This document shows positions 8,641 to 17,128 of a DNA stretch of 49,644 nt, in pieces. The DNA is taken from positions 1-49,644 of the forward strand of contig NZ_JAAGLT010000045.1 of assembly GCF_010548275.1 (NCBI RefSeq), read 5' to 3'. Source of the DNA: Streptomyces sp. SID12488 (GTDB taxonomy: Bacteria; Actinomycetota; Actinomycetes; Streptomycetales; Streptomycetaceae). The stretch's first letter is position 1. The number at the start of each line of letters is the position of its first letter. The notes below the pieces were generated by a model. That model was not told where the DNA came from. It ran no database searches and was given only the letters and a program-made list of their open reading frames with translations. The position numbers were made by a program, and so were the translations under genes.

Positions 8641-8787
8641 TCAGCGGCGGCCGCGGAATTTGCTCAGCAGGCTCTTGGCCTGGCTCCGGCGACGCGGGTC
8701 GGCTGCGGCCCGCCGCGCTTGCTCGGCCGTACGACGCCCTTGGGGGCTCCTCGCGAACTGCTTGATGCGTTCCAACATGCGTGACAT
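8641..8787 (-). CDS. Small highly basic protein (48 aa)
   Basis: Reading the minus strand from the ATG at 8787 gives a 48-residue protein starting MSRMLERIKQFARSPQGRR and ending LLSKFRGRR, with stop TGA at 8641-8643. A GGAG lies 4 bases before the ATG. About a third of the residues are Arg or Lys and the rest is helix-forming, without Cys or Trp. I recall similar short proteins in Streptomyces genomes, function unknown; nucleic-acid or membrane binding would fit the charge. It is too short for usual ORF cut-offs. It is intact although flanked by IS debris. Confidence 0.65.
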   Translation of the reverse strand: MSRMLERIKQFARSPQGRRTAEQARRAAADPRRRSQAKSLLSKFRGRR

Positions 8788-8849
8788 GCGGCTCCATCCC
8801 TCGGTTCCGGCCAGTACCTTCCTCGGTTCGACTACCCCTTGTGGGACGA

Positions 8850-9112
8850 CTCAGCCCTCCCAGCTGGCGAGATGTGCGGCGCGCGGCCGGATGGCAATGG
8901 AGCCGTAGCACGTGTCGCCGAGAACGTGGACCGGCCGCACCCGGGGCGGCCCGGGCCGCTGCGGGGCACCCGTATCGTCTCCATCACGGCGGTGAACTGG
9001 GTGCATTCGTTGGAGTTGCCAGCTGTGACGCAGAAGGGGAGTGAGCGGCCCAAGGCGTCGCAGGCGAGGTGGGATTTACTGATCGGGCTGCCCCGGTAGC
9101 GCCCAAGGGCGG
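8850..9112 (-). mobile_element. IS5-family transposase fragment
   Basis: The minus-strand segment encodes SPISKSHLACDALG, then ECTQFTAVMETIRVPR and SGPGRP, the core region of IS5-group transposases (upstream of the second catalytic Asp). Just after GPGRP the homologous sequence (GDTCYGSIAIRPRAAHL) continues in another frame, so a frameshift is present. Both ends of the gene are missing. It is fused in frame to the 3' end of the unrelated ORF at 9122-9503. Confidence 0.75.
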
Positions 9113-9121
9113 GCCCCAGCG

Positions 9122-9503
9122 CCCTCCTTCCGGGCCCCCGCCGATCCTCGCCCAGGTTGGTGAACCAGTCGTCGACAGTGTCCTGATGGAAGCGGTCCTC
9201 GAGGAACACGCACCCTTGGTATTCGACGGTCTCGGGGCAGAACAGCCAGGCCGCGGCCAGGACGAAACGCAGGCCGCCCTCGAAGTCGAGGAAGTTGTCC
9301 GGGCCGAGCTCCTCGCCCTTCCACTCGGTGCGCCATCGCTTGAAGAACGCCGGCAGCTCACGCTCGGACCATGCCGGTCTGCTTCTGCTCACGGGATCTC
9401 CCAGGAGGAAGGAGGTGCGCACTTCCGTCGACGGGCGCACGAAGGCCTCACCGGTTTTCGGATCGGTAATGCGCACGTACTTTACGACGTGCGGGGTCTC
9501 CAC
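9122..9503 (-). pseudogene. Hypothetical protein, 3' end replaced by IS5 fragment
   Basis: About 127 residues of plausible protein (start METPHVVKYVRITDPKTGEA; later LDFEGGLRFVLAAAWLF and HQDTVDDWFTNLGED), after which the same frame runs into IS5 transposase sequence. I do not recognise the family. The Asp/Glu- and Trp-rich C-terminal part is typical of small soluble immunity-like or DUF proteins, but nothing specific can be claimed. The original C-terminus seems lost to the transposon; whether the chimeric protein is made is unknown. Confidence 0.5.
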
Positions 9504-9536
9504 TCCGCCATGCGGCCGGGCCGATCCGGTGCGAGG

Positions 9537-10127
9537 TTACGCGTCTCGGTCGGCTTCCTGAGCTGCACGTTCCACCCGGCTTCGATAGTTTTCCCACCAC
9601 GCCGAGTCGCCGGGCGCCATGCTCGCGTTGGCCTTGTTCAACCCCACGGACCCGTCTATGAGCTCCCGGACAATATCGGCGTGTCCGGTGTGCTGGTGCG
9701 TCTCGGCAATTATGCGCACCACGGCGTGATGCAACGTCAGCTCGTTCGCGTCGCTCGGCCACCACGGCACCTTGCCTGTTGAGTGCAGCGCCAGCGCATC
9801 GATCGTCGAGTCCGAGTGTGCCCACGCTCGACGGTAAAGCTCCACGATGTACTCACGTGACTCATCGGCGGTGGCCCACATGTCCGCGTTGAGCTCGGCA
9901 CCGTCTTCGAGCCAGGGCAACGGCTCGCCGGACGGCCGTCCGAAGGTGTCACCAAGGTAGCCGAACTCCATGCTGGCCACATGTTTCACCAGGCCGAGGA
10001 GGTTGGTGCCGGTCGGTGTCAGCGGGCGGCGGATGTCGTATTCCGAGAGCCCTTCGAGCTTCCACAGCAGAGCATCGCGGGCGGACTGCAGGTAGAAGCG
10101 GAGGTCAGCCTTGGGGTCCGATGTCAT
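9537..10127 (-). CDS. DinB-family protein (DUF664-like)
   Basis: A 196-aa protein with the DinB/YfiT four-helix layout: N-terminal helix ARDALLWKLEGLSEYDIRRP, then GTNLLGLVKHVASMEFGYLGD, and late AETHQHTGHADIVRELIDG. The three His in these positions (KHVASME, ETHQHTGH) are the expected metal ligands. Such actinobacterial proteins are usually metal-dependent, some using mycothiol as thiol cofactor; the substrate here is unknown. The ATG at 10127 gives MTSDPKADLRF; the ribosome binding site is weak (AGAGG far upstream). The gene ends at 9537 and stands alone. Confidence 0.85.
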   Translation of the reverse strand: MTSDPKADLRFYLQSARDALLWKLEGLSEYDIRRPLTPTGTNLLGLVKHVASMEFGYLGDTFGRPSGEPLPWLEDGAELNADMWATADESREYIVELYRRAWAHSDSTIDALALHSTGKVPWWPSDANELTLHHAVVRIIAETHQHTGHADIVRELIDGSVGLNKANASMAPGDSAWWENYRSRVERAAQEADRDA

Positions 10128-10189
10128 GGGGCCAGTCTGCCTCTCACGGGATCCTTTCCGCCGCCTCTGCCTACCACTCGCCGCCTGTC

Positions 10190-11485
10190 CTAAAAGCCGA
10201 AGGAGTTGTGCGGTTCGGGGTCGGTGCGGAACATCCGGGCCAGCTGCCCGATCGCGCCGTCGGAGTGCGGAGTGATGTGGCCCGCGTAGGTAAGGTCGTG
10301 CGCCGACATGCCTCCGAAGTAGAGCGAACTGAGCGCCGGCACCGTGATGGTCAGGTCCGGCTCCTGGTCGGTGGCTACGCAGGTCGCTGCGGGCCCGCCT
10401 GCGCGGAGAAGCCATGTCCGGTTGTTCGCCGGGCACATTTGGTCGTCATCGATACTGAACGCCAACTCGTCGGCCGTGTCGTACGTACGTTGTGTCAGGG
10501 CGCGGGGGACGTCGAGCAGGCGTGCCCACAGGTTGTCCGACTGGCGGGTGATGCGCATCGCCCGTGGGCTCGCGAGCATCCACCGCAGTGGTTCGTCGCG
10601 CGGACGGCCGGGCGACACGATGGTCCTGGTGAGGTCGAAGTCGACCAGCACACTCCACAGGGCGCGATAGGCCACCGGGTTCGTCGCTTCCAACGCCTCA
10701 ACGACGAGTGTTCCCGCGTTGCCCACTGTCGAGGACCATGGCAGTCGAAAGTTGGCTATGCCGTCCACATCGCCGTGCTGGTCACGGTGGACGAGGTACC
10801 GCAGAGGTCCGTTCGTGCCGTCCGCGCCGTCGGACAGTCCGTCCCAGCGCCCGGGCAGGGGGGTGAGCTCACCGACACGGGATGCACGCACCTCCGCGTG
10901 CACCATGGGCCACAACTTCTTCGCCCGCGTGGCGTCGACCAGCTCCAGCGAACCTGGATCGGGCGCTGCCGGAAGGAGGGCCGCCTCGTGACGGTCCAGC
11001 TCCCACCGCACCCGGTAGGTCGCCGGCGAGAAACCGAATCGGCCGTAGATGCTGCCCTCACTCGCGCTGAGCATCGCCAACGTCTCGCCCCGATCCAGGG
11101 CCGCCTCGAACATGGCCTGCATCATCCGCCGCAGGTGACCGCGTCGGCGGTGTGTAGCGATCACCGCGGTAGCGGTGACGCCGGCCATCCTGACCGTACC
11201 TCCGCCGGGGACTGTCACATCGAAGGAGATCGTTGCCGATGCGCCGACGCATGCACCGTCGGCGAATGTCCCGATCGGGTGGAAGGACTCGTCCTTGGCG
11301 TCAGCTTCTGCCCACTTCTCAAGCTGCTCGGCGGTTGCCGGAGTGCGCTGCGGAGGCCACGGCTCCGGACCACCGTGCCACGCGGCGTCGGCCGGCTCCC
11401 AGCTCGGCAATCCGTTCGCGTACGGCAGAGCCAGGTAGTACGCGTTCATCTCATCGCGCCGTGGCGGACGGACCTGAATAGCCAT
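10190..11485 (-). CDS. Eis-like GNAT N-acetyltransferase
   Basis: A 431-aa protein with the Eis architecture: N-terminal GNAT domain with the acetyl-CoA loop (ATHRRRGHLRRMM), a second GNAT-like domain, and a C-terminal sterol-carrier-like domain (SSLYFGGMSAHDLTYAG). The C-terminus ends in Phe (HNSFGF), as in Eis proteins, where the terminal carboxylate takes part in catalysis. Eis enzymes acetylate amines, including aminoglycosides at several positions; the physiological substrate here is unknown. I chose MAIQVRPPRRDE at 11485; an in-frame ATG three codons upstream is possible. It is monocistronic, 62 bases upstream of the DinB gene on the same strand. Confidence 0.88.
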   Translation of the reverse strand: MAIQVRPPRRDEMNAYYLALPYANGLPSWEPADAAWHGGPEPWPPQRTPATAEQLEKWAEADAKDESFHPIGTFADGACVGASATISFDVTVPGGGTVRMAGVTATAVIATHRRRGHLRRMMQAMFEAALDRGETLAMLSASEGSIYGRFGFSPATYRVRWELDRHEAALLPAAPDPGSLELVDATRAKKLWPMVHAEVRASRVGELTPLPGRWDGLSDGADGTNGPLRYLVHRDQHGDVDGIANFRLPWSSTVGNAGTLVVEALEATNPVAYRALWSVLVDFDLTRTIVSPGRPRDEPLRWMLASPRAMRITRQSDNLWARLLDVPRALTQRTYDTADELAFSIDDDQMCPANNRTWLLRAGGPAATCVATDQEPDLTITVPALSSLYFGGMSAHDLTYAGHITPHSDGAIGQLARMFRTDPEPHNSFGF

Positions 11486-11627
11486 GCCGGACATTGGATC
11501 CACCGCCATCGCCTGCACACAACCGAATACTTGCTCGCCGAGTTGCCAAACCGACCACTCACCACGGCTGTACCGCTACCACTCCTGGCTGCAGGCGCGA
11601 TCAGGCCGGCTCAACCAGCACCCCCGG

Positions 11628-13349
11628 CTACGGGTGAGGCTGGCCTGTCCCGTCGCCCGGTTCGGGGCGATGCACCCCGCGTGGCCGATACCCGAGGCGG
11701 TCCGACCGTCCCACCAGATCTGCCAGCAGCCAGATGATGGCCAGCCACATCTCCGTTCCCTGCAGGCCCGGTTCCGGGCCCGGCCCCGCCGTACCCGGTC
11801 CGAATCCGAAGCCTGTCCCGTCCTGCCAGCTCGACAGAGCAGCGGTGAGGCGACGTTCGGCCCAGGCCCGGATCTCGGCCGCCCGATAGGTGTTGTCGCC
11901 TCCGCCTCCGCCGCCCAACTGCCTTGTGCACAGCCACAACGGGTGCGCGACGTCCAGTACGTTGCAGGCGTTCTCGCGGCCCGCGCCGAAGTAGCGGGCG
12001 TCGCGACTGTGGTCCAGTACCGCGTCCACGACCCGCTCCGGATGCGGCACGGGCATCCCGAACTGCGCGAAGGAACCCCGTGTGAGCCGGTAGTAGCCGT
12101 TCACCACCTGGAGGCGGCCGGCGGTGGTCGAGGGGCTGCCCCACATGCCGGTCCAGGGGTCGGCCCGGGTGAGGAGCCAGCCGAAGAGGGCTTCGAGCGT
12201 GCCCGGTGCAAGGCGGGCGCCGGCGGGGTGCCGTAGGTTCCAATGGGCGGCTGTGGCCCAGGAGTCGATCCAGGCGCCCGCGCCCCATGCACTGTCATGC
12301 CAGGGCAACCCCTGTAGACGCACCATAAGTTGACTGGCCGTCATGTCGCCTACTCCACGGATCGGTTGAGGGAGAGAAGCGCCCAGGAGATCCAGCGCGT
12401 AGCCCACCGACAGGACGTGGTACAGGGCCGGGCCCTCGCCGATGAAGCCGTCGGCGTCCATGACGGGTGGCCGCTCACCGAGTTCGGGTATCAGGCCGGT
12501 TACCTGGTCCTGGAGGGACGCCAGGCGATCGATGTGTTCCGTCCTGTCCAGTTGCTCGGGGGCGGATGACAGCAGCACGTCGGCGATCTCCACGGCGTCG
12601 CAGTGTGCCCGCACGGTGGGTGCGGCGTCGGGGCGGTCGGTGTAGTGGTCGCCGTTCCAGCAGCGGGCCAGGATGCCGGCGGCCTGGGCACGGGCGGTGT
12701 CGGCGAACCGGGCCAGAGCGTCGCCGTCGCCGTCACCGCCTCCTGGAGCGCTCGGCCGTCGGCGGCCCCCCGTCTCGCGCCGGTCCCGGATCCGCCGCGC
12801 CGGATTCCCCGCCGCCACCGTCCACGCCGGTAGGTCCTTCGTCACCACCGCCCCGGCGCCGATCACGCAGTGGTCGCCGATGGTGACGCCGTCAACGACA
12901 ACCACCTGGGAGCCGATCCAGACGTCGTCGCCGACGGTGATGCCCCGGCTGGTCTGCGGTTGCCGGAAGACCGGCTGGTCGGGGGCCATCGAGTGGTTGA
13001 AGCCCAGGAGCGAGGTGTGGGCGCCGATTCGTACGCCGGTACCCAGGGAGATGGTGCCGCGGGCCACGGTGAACGGGTTCAGCGTGCAGTCCGTGCCCGT
13101 GGTCAGGGTGCCGGTGACGTAGGAGTGGGCGGCGATGTACGAGTCGTCGCCCAGTCGCAGGAGGTCGGGGAAGACCGCCGCCGACTCGGCCACGTAGCAA
13201 CGCTCGCCCACCTCGCTGTCCCCGCCGAGGGACCGTTGCCGCTCCCGCTGCGCGGCTCGTCGCTCCTCCGTGGCCTCCTTCTCGAACAGCCAGGGGCAGT
13301 GGTCGAAGCGGTCGGACGCGGGCACGGACGGCTGCTGTCGGTGATCCAT
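11628..13349 (-). CDS. Hexapeptide acyltransferase fused to alpha/alpha-toroid domain
   Basis: A 573-aa two-domain protein. Residues about 45-200 are a left-handed parallel beta-helix acyltransferase of the maltose/xenobiotic type, with hexapeptide repeats and the typical end (VVDGVTIGDHCVIGAGAVV, then VAAGNPARRIRDRR). A Gly/Asp linker leads to a 340-residue all-helical domain with repeats such as WGAGAWIDSWATAAHW, DPWTGMWG and NGYYRL, as in prenyltransferase/terpenoid-cyclase-like toroids. It ends LGYRPRGVHRPEP. The first domain predicts CoA-dependent O-acetylation. The toroid may bind a glycan or lipid, but this is inference. Start ATG at 13349. Confidence 0.8.
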   Translation of the reverse strand: MDHRQQPSVPASDRFDHCPWLFEKEATEERRAAQRERQRSLGGDSEVGERCYVAESAAVFPDLLRLGDDSYIAAHSYVTGTLTTGTDCTLNPFTVARGTISLGTGVRIGAHTSLLGFNHSMAPDQPVFRQPQTSRGITVGDDVWIGSQVVVVDGVTIGDHCVIGAGAVVTKDLPAWTVAAGNPARRIRDRRETGGRRRPSAPGGGDGDGDALARFADTARAQAAGILARCWNGDHYTDRPDAAPTVRAHCDAVEIADVLLSSAPEQLDRTEHIDRLASLQDQVTGLIPELGERPPVMDADGFIGEGPALYHVLSVGYALDLLGASLPQPIRGVGDMTASQLMVRLQGLPWHDSAWGAGAWIDSWATAAHWNLRHPAGARLAPGTLEALFGWLLTRADPWTGMWGSPSTTAGRLQVVNGYYRLTRGSFAQFGMPVPHPERVVDAVLDHSRDARYFGAGRENACNVLDVAHPLWLCTRQLGGGGGGDNTYRAAEIRAWAERRLTAALSSWQDGTGFGFGPGTAGPGPEPGLQGTEMWLAIIWLLADLVGRSDRLGYRPRGVHRPEPGDGTGQPHP

Positions 13350-13452
13350 GAGAGCACGCTAGGCAGATGCGTGGCGCGCGAGGAAGAGGGCTTGGCCGCC
13401 GGACCGGCTACCCCTGTCGCAGCCTTCAGCAGGCGTGGCGAGTCGTCTGCGA

Positions 13453-13791
13453 TCAGACGGTCGGGTCGGGCATGATCTCCCGGACCTCTTGCGCGCATCG
13501 GCACGCGGCAGCGATCTTGCCAGCCCACTCCAGCGCGTCCTCACGTGAGGGCACATCGATGATCGAGAACCCGCCGAGCACCGCCTTGGTCTCCGGGTAC
13601 GGGCCGTTGGTGACGGTCCCGTCGGTGGCCACGACGCTCGCCCGCTGGCTTTCCAGTCCACCGCCGAAGACCCACACAGCGGCGTCCTTAGCCTGACGCA
13701 CCACCTCGTGCGAAGCCTTGGCCACCTCGGGCAGCTCCTCCTCCGGGAAGGTCATCGCGCCGTCATCGAACGAGATCAGATACCGCGTCAT
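13453..13791 (-). CDS. YciI-like (YCII-related) protein
   Basis: A 112-aa protein starting MTRYLISFDDGAMTFPEE, with the central signature GPYPETKAVLGGFSIIDV and a helix DALEWAGKIAAAC. This is the compact dimeric alpha/beta-barrel fold of YCII-related proteins, often encoded beside ECF sigma factors in actinobacteria, though none is adjacent here. The His-Asp pair of enzymatically active members is not obvious. The ATG at 13791 follows GAGGGAGCC, a good ribosome binding site; the longer upstream frame is rejected. Function unknown. Confidence 0.85.
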   Translation of the reverse strand: MTRYLISFDDGAMTFPEEELPEVAKASHEVVRQAKDAAVWVFGGGLESQRASVVATDGTVTNGPYPETKAVLGGFSIIDVPSREDALEWAGKIAAACRCAQEVREIMPDPTV

Positions 13792-14036
13792 ACATGGCTC
13801 CCTCGGCCGTTGGCCACCTTGGGTCGCCCTCACCCTACGACGAACGCCTCCCTTCAGAACCCGACGCTCCCCGCGGCTTCCGAAACAGGCCATGGGTTGA
13901 TCTTCAACCTCGATAGCCGTGGTCCACCACCGACCAGGCTCACGCGCCACCCAGGGTTCGGCCCGTCGCTGTGCAACGCGGACAGGGTCGTGGACCAGGT
14001 CTTCATAGGGCCGGTTGACACCTTGGGAGACGAAGT

Positions 14037-14622
14037 ATGCCTACGCCTGAGCAGATCTGGGCAGACGCCGATCTCCCCACCCGTAGGCTTGTCGGGCTGG
14101 CCCTCAACCCGTCCGTGCCGGAGAGCATCCTCCTGCGACTGCTCTCTGACGCTCCGCTTGCCGTACGGATGGTGCTGTGCCGGGACCGTATCCTGCCCGA
14201 CGCCGTCGTCGACGCGGTGATCGAGCACCCCGACACCTACACCCGCAGCTTCTTCGCGCGTACCCCCACGCCGATCCGGCCCAGCGAGTTCGCCTGACGA
14301 GCGCAGCCACCTCACGACCCGGCCGAACTTCCCGACCAACGGCCTGGTCGCCTTCGCCGACCACGAGGACCCTGAGGTCCGGGCCTTGGCCGCACGAGAC
14401 CCCGAAACCGAGTCGGCAGCCGTGGAGCGGCCCACCCAGGACCCGGAACACGCCGTGAAGGCTGCGGCGACGCACCACCCGAACCTTCCGCAGTCCCGGC
14501 TGGAAGAACTCCTCGACGACGAGGAGCCGGCCCACGCTGCGGCTGCGAACCCGGCGCTGAACCTGGAGACGATCCGCCGACTGGTGAGGACGGACGGCCG
14601 ACGGGTAGGGCCGCCGGCGTAG
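14037..14622 (+). pseudogene. Leucine-rich-repeat-variant (LRV) protein, frameshifted
   Basis: Starts well with GGGAGACG before the ATG at 14037 (MPTPEQIWADADLPTRRLVG) and gives LRV/HEAT-like units (LALNPSVPESILLRLLSD). The frame stops at 14297. The downstream frame (about 14300-14622, one base shifted) continues the repeats: GLVAFADHEDPEVRALAARD, then HPNLPQSRLEELLDDEE and NPALNLETIRRLV. One frameshift near 14270 separates the parts. The C-terminus is also cut after IRRLV. LRV proteins are protein-binding scaffolds; this one is probably non-functional. Confidence 0.75.
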
Positions 14623-15240
14623 CGGGCAGCTCCCGGTCGCCCTCTGCGCTCCGCGAAGGACGAGTTGCTGTCGACGGCCAGGTCGACGAGGTTCTTCATG
14701 TCCTGGCCGTCGTCGGAAACGAGGCTCGACAGCGGCGCATCGCACTCTGCGCCATTGCTCCTGAGACAGGGAGCGAGCGGGCCGGCTCCTGCAGATCGTC
14801 TCGTCGCCCGCCCGACGGGGCCGGGCCGACTTCTGCTTCGACACACCACGCCGAACACGACAGGCGCAGCGGTGGCCCCGAGATACGGGAACCTGACGGG
14901 TGGCAGACGGCCTGGCCGTGCCACTGACAGAGGCCGGCGAGGCGCTGCTCGCCGACTTGATCGCACTGTTGGCTGTGTCGGCCTGGACGAGCCTGCCCGG
15001 ACCGTCCCTCATACCGTCCCCGGTCGAGCCCTGGCAGGTTCGGTACGCGGGCCGATTCGGCGTCACGGCAGACCCGCTCTCGGGGCGCGGACACCAGAGA
15101 CCGTGTTGCCGCCGAGCGCGCGGCGACAACAGGTACCAGGCGCGGGGCGTCAGGGCCCCGCTGCCCGGTGAGATGTCCTCGACGCAGTCGAAGGCGGTAG
15201 TACGAAAGGCATCGGCCTCCGGGTGTTCGAAAAGAGGGTG
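14623..15240. other. No recognisable gene
   Basis: About 620 bases between the LRV pseudogene and the end of the sugar ABC operon. Frames on both strands are low-complexity shadows. I see no terminator with a long stem. Confidence 0.4.
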
Positions 15241-16146
15241 TCAGCCCTTGATGCCGGTCTGGGCGATCCCCTGTACCAGCCAGCGCTGGAGGAAGAGGAA
15301 CACGAATACCAGGGGCAGGATGGAAAAGGCGGTGGCCATGAAGATCATATGGAATATGACGGTCTGGTTGGACATGTAGTTGGAGAGCGCAACCTGAACG
15401 GTCCACGCGTCCGGACTCTGACCGATGACCAGCGGCCACAGGAAGGAGTTCCAGCCCTGGATGAAAGTGATGGTCGCCATCGCCGCGAAGAAGTTCAGCG
15501 AGTTGGGCACCACGATGCGCCAGTACGCACCCCAGTAGCCCAGTCCGTCCACGCGCGCCGCCTCCTCCAACTCCTTGGGGAATCCCAGGAAGTACTGCCG
15601 GAACAGGAAGCAGGTGAAACCACTGAACAGGCCCGGGACGATGAGCCCCTGGTAGGTGTCCACCCAGCCGAGCGACGAGACCAGCACGAAGCTCGGGACG
15701 AAGGTGACCGCCGTGGGGACCATCAGGGTCCCCAGGACGGCGTAGAAGACCTTGTTGGCGTGTTTGTACGGTATGCGGGCCAGACCGTAGCCGGCGAGGG
15801 AGCACACCAGCAGGACACCGATGGTGTGGAGGGTGGCCACGACCGCCGAGTTCCACAGGGACTGGGCGAAGGGCACCGTCCCGTCGTTGAACAGCTCGCT
15901 GATGTTGCCCCACTGGATGTCCGTGGGGAAGAACTTCCAGTTCTCGCCCGTGATGTCGGTGTCCGTGGAGAGGGCGTTGCGGACCAGCAGGTAGAACGGG
16001 ACCAGGAAGAGGAAGCCGGCGATCCCGGTGGCGATGTAGAGCCCGGTGGAGCTCATCACGCCGCCACCGCGCTGGACGCGGCTGGGCTTGTCCGGCGGAG
16101 GCGCGGAATCCCGTACCTCGGGTACCTCGGGCATCGTGGTGGTCAC
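15241..16146 (-). CDS. Sugar ABC transporter permease (MalG/carbohydrate type)
   Basis: Second permease of the importer, 301 aa with six hydrophobic helices after a Pro-rich cytoplasmic N-terminus. The EAA loop that docks with the ATPase is clear: ELEEAARVDGLGYWGAYWRI followed by VVPNS. It ends QRWLVQGIAQTGIKG, normal for MalG-like subunits. Start GTG at 16146: its first four bases (GTGA) overlap the stop of the previous gene, and GGAGAGGAG lies just before. That indicates translational coupling. No ATPase gene follows. Confidence 0.92.
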   Translation of the reverse strand: MTTTMPEVPEVRDSAPPPDKPSRVQRGGGVMSSTGLYIATGIAGFLFLVPFYLLVRNALSTDTDITGENWKFFPTDIQWGNISELFNDGTVPFAQSLWNSAVVATLHTIGVLLVCSLAGYGLARIPYKHANKVFYAVLGTLMVPTAVTFVPSFVLVSSLGWVDTYQGLIVPGLFSGFTCFLFRQYFLGFPKELEEAARVDGLGYWGAYWRIVVPNSLNFFAAMATITFIQGWNSFLWPLVIGQSPDAWTVQVALSNYMSNQTVIFHMIFMATAFSILPLVFVFLFLQRWLVQGIAQTGIKG

Positions 16147-17108
16147 TTGGACTCCTCTCCCCTTCCGAAGCCCATGAACTTGCCCTGGAGCAGGGTCACG
16201 GCACAGATCAGCACGGTCAGGATGACCGCGCCCGCGCTGCCGGCACCGTAGTCCTGGCTCTCGCCCAGGGCCTTGTAGTACAGCTCGACCAGGGGTGGAC
16301 GACCCCAGGTCGTCTTCGACAGAAGGTTGTAGAACTCGTCGAACGCCTGGTAGGCGGCGACCAGCAGCAGTAGGACCACGGCGGTGGACGTGGCGCGCAG
16401 CTGGGGCAGTGTGATGTACCGGAAGGTCTGCCAGCCGGGCTTGGCGCCGTCGATGGCGGCGGCCTCGTACAGCTCGCCCGGGATGTTCTGCAGCGCGGCG
16501 ATGAACAGGATCATGTAGAAGCCGGACTGCAGCCACAGACGCGCACTGACGATGACCACCCAGTACCAGGGCGGATTGGGGTCGACCAGCCAGGCGATGT
16601 TCTCGATCCCGAACCAGCCGAGGATCGTGTTCATCAGGCCGAACCGGACCCCGCTGAAGATGGACATCTTCCAGATCAGCGAGGCGGCCACATAGCTGCA
16701 CGCGGTCGGCAGGAAGAAGACCGACCGGAAGAACGCCCGCATGAAGCGCAGCCGGTTCACCAGCAGGGCCAGCCCGAGTGAGAGCGCCCAGGTGGTGGGC
16801 ACGATGAACGCGGCGAAGGCGGTGAAGGTGCCGAGCGAGCCGACGAAGTCGTCGTTCGTCAGCATGTACGTGTAGTTCTCGAAGCCGACGAACTTGTCGG
16901 GTGTGACGGTGAAGCGGGCTTCGAAGAAGCTGAGCCAGAGGCTCCAGAGGATCGGCGCGTAGACGAAGACCGCCAGGCCGATGAGGAACGGCCCGGTGAA
17001 GAGCCAGAATGTGAAGGTGGGGCTGCCCCACAGACCCCGCCGCGGCTTGGCCGGTGAGGCCTTCGCCGTGGCGGGGCGCGCGAGGTCGCGCGTCTTGGTC
17101 GTCGACAT
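16143..17108 (-). CDS. Sugar ABC transporter permease (MalF/carbohydrate type)
   Basis: First permease, 321 aa. A Lys/Arg/Pro-rich cytoplasmic N-terminus is followed by six hydrophobic helices. The EAA motif is ELYEAAAIDGAKPGWQTFRY followed by ITLPQL. It lies 20 bases after the binding-protein gene and overlaps the second permease by 4 bases. With that subunit it forms the channel for a sugar or oligosaccharide. The operon has no ATP-binding gene, so a shared MsiK-type ATPase encoded elsewhere probably energises it, as is known for many Streptomyces sugar importers. Confidence 0.92.
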   Translation of the reverse strand: MSTTKTRDLARPATAKASPAKPRRGLWGSPTFTFWLFTGPFLIGLAVFVYAPILWSLWLSFFEARFTVTPDKFVGFENYTYMLTNDDFVGSLGTFTAFAAFIVPTTWALSLGLALLVNRLRFMRAFFRSVFFLPTACSYVAASLIWKMSIFSGVRFGLMNTILGWFGIENIAWLVDPNPPWYWVVIVSARLWLQSGFYMILFIAALQNIPGELYEAAAIDGAKPGWQTFRYITLPQLRATSTAVVLLLLVAAYQAFDEFYNLLSKTTWGRPPLVELYYKALGESQDYGAGSAGAVILTVLICAVTLLQGKFMGFGRGEESK

Positions 17109-17128
17109 GTCGTGGTCCGTTCCGCGGT

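Noticed and set aside
10016..11737. Plus-strand frame of 573 codons
   Set aside because: Antisense to the Eis-like gene; composition and lack of domains mark it as a shadow.
11611..12288. Separate minus-strand gene of 225 codons
   Set aside because: It overlaps the toroid half of the acyltransferase fusion in another frame and is Arg/Pro-rich.
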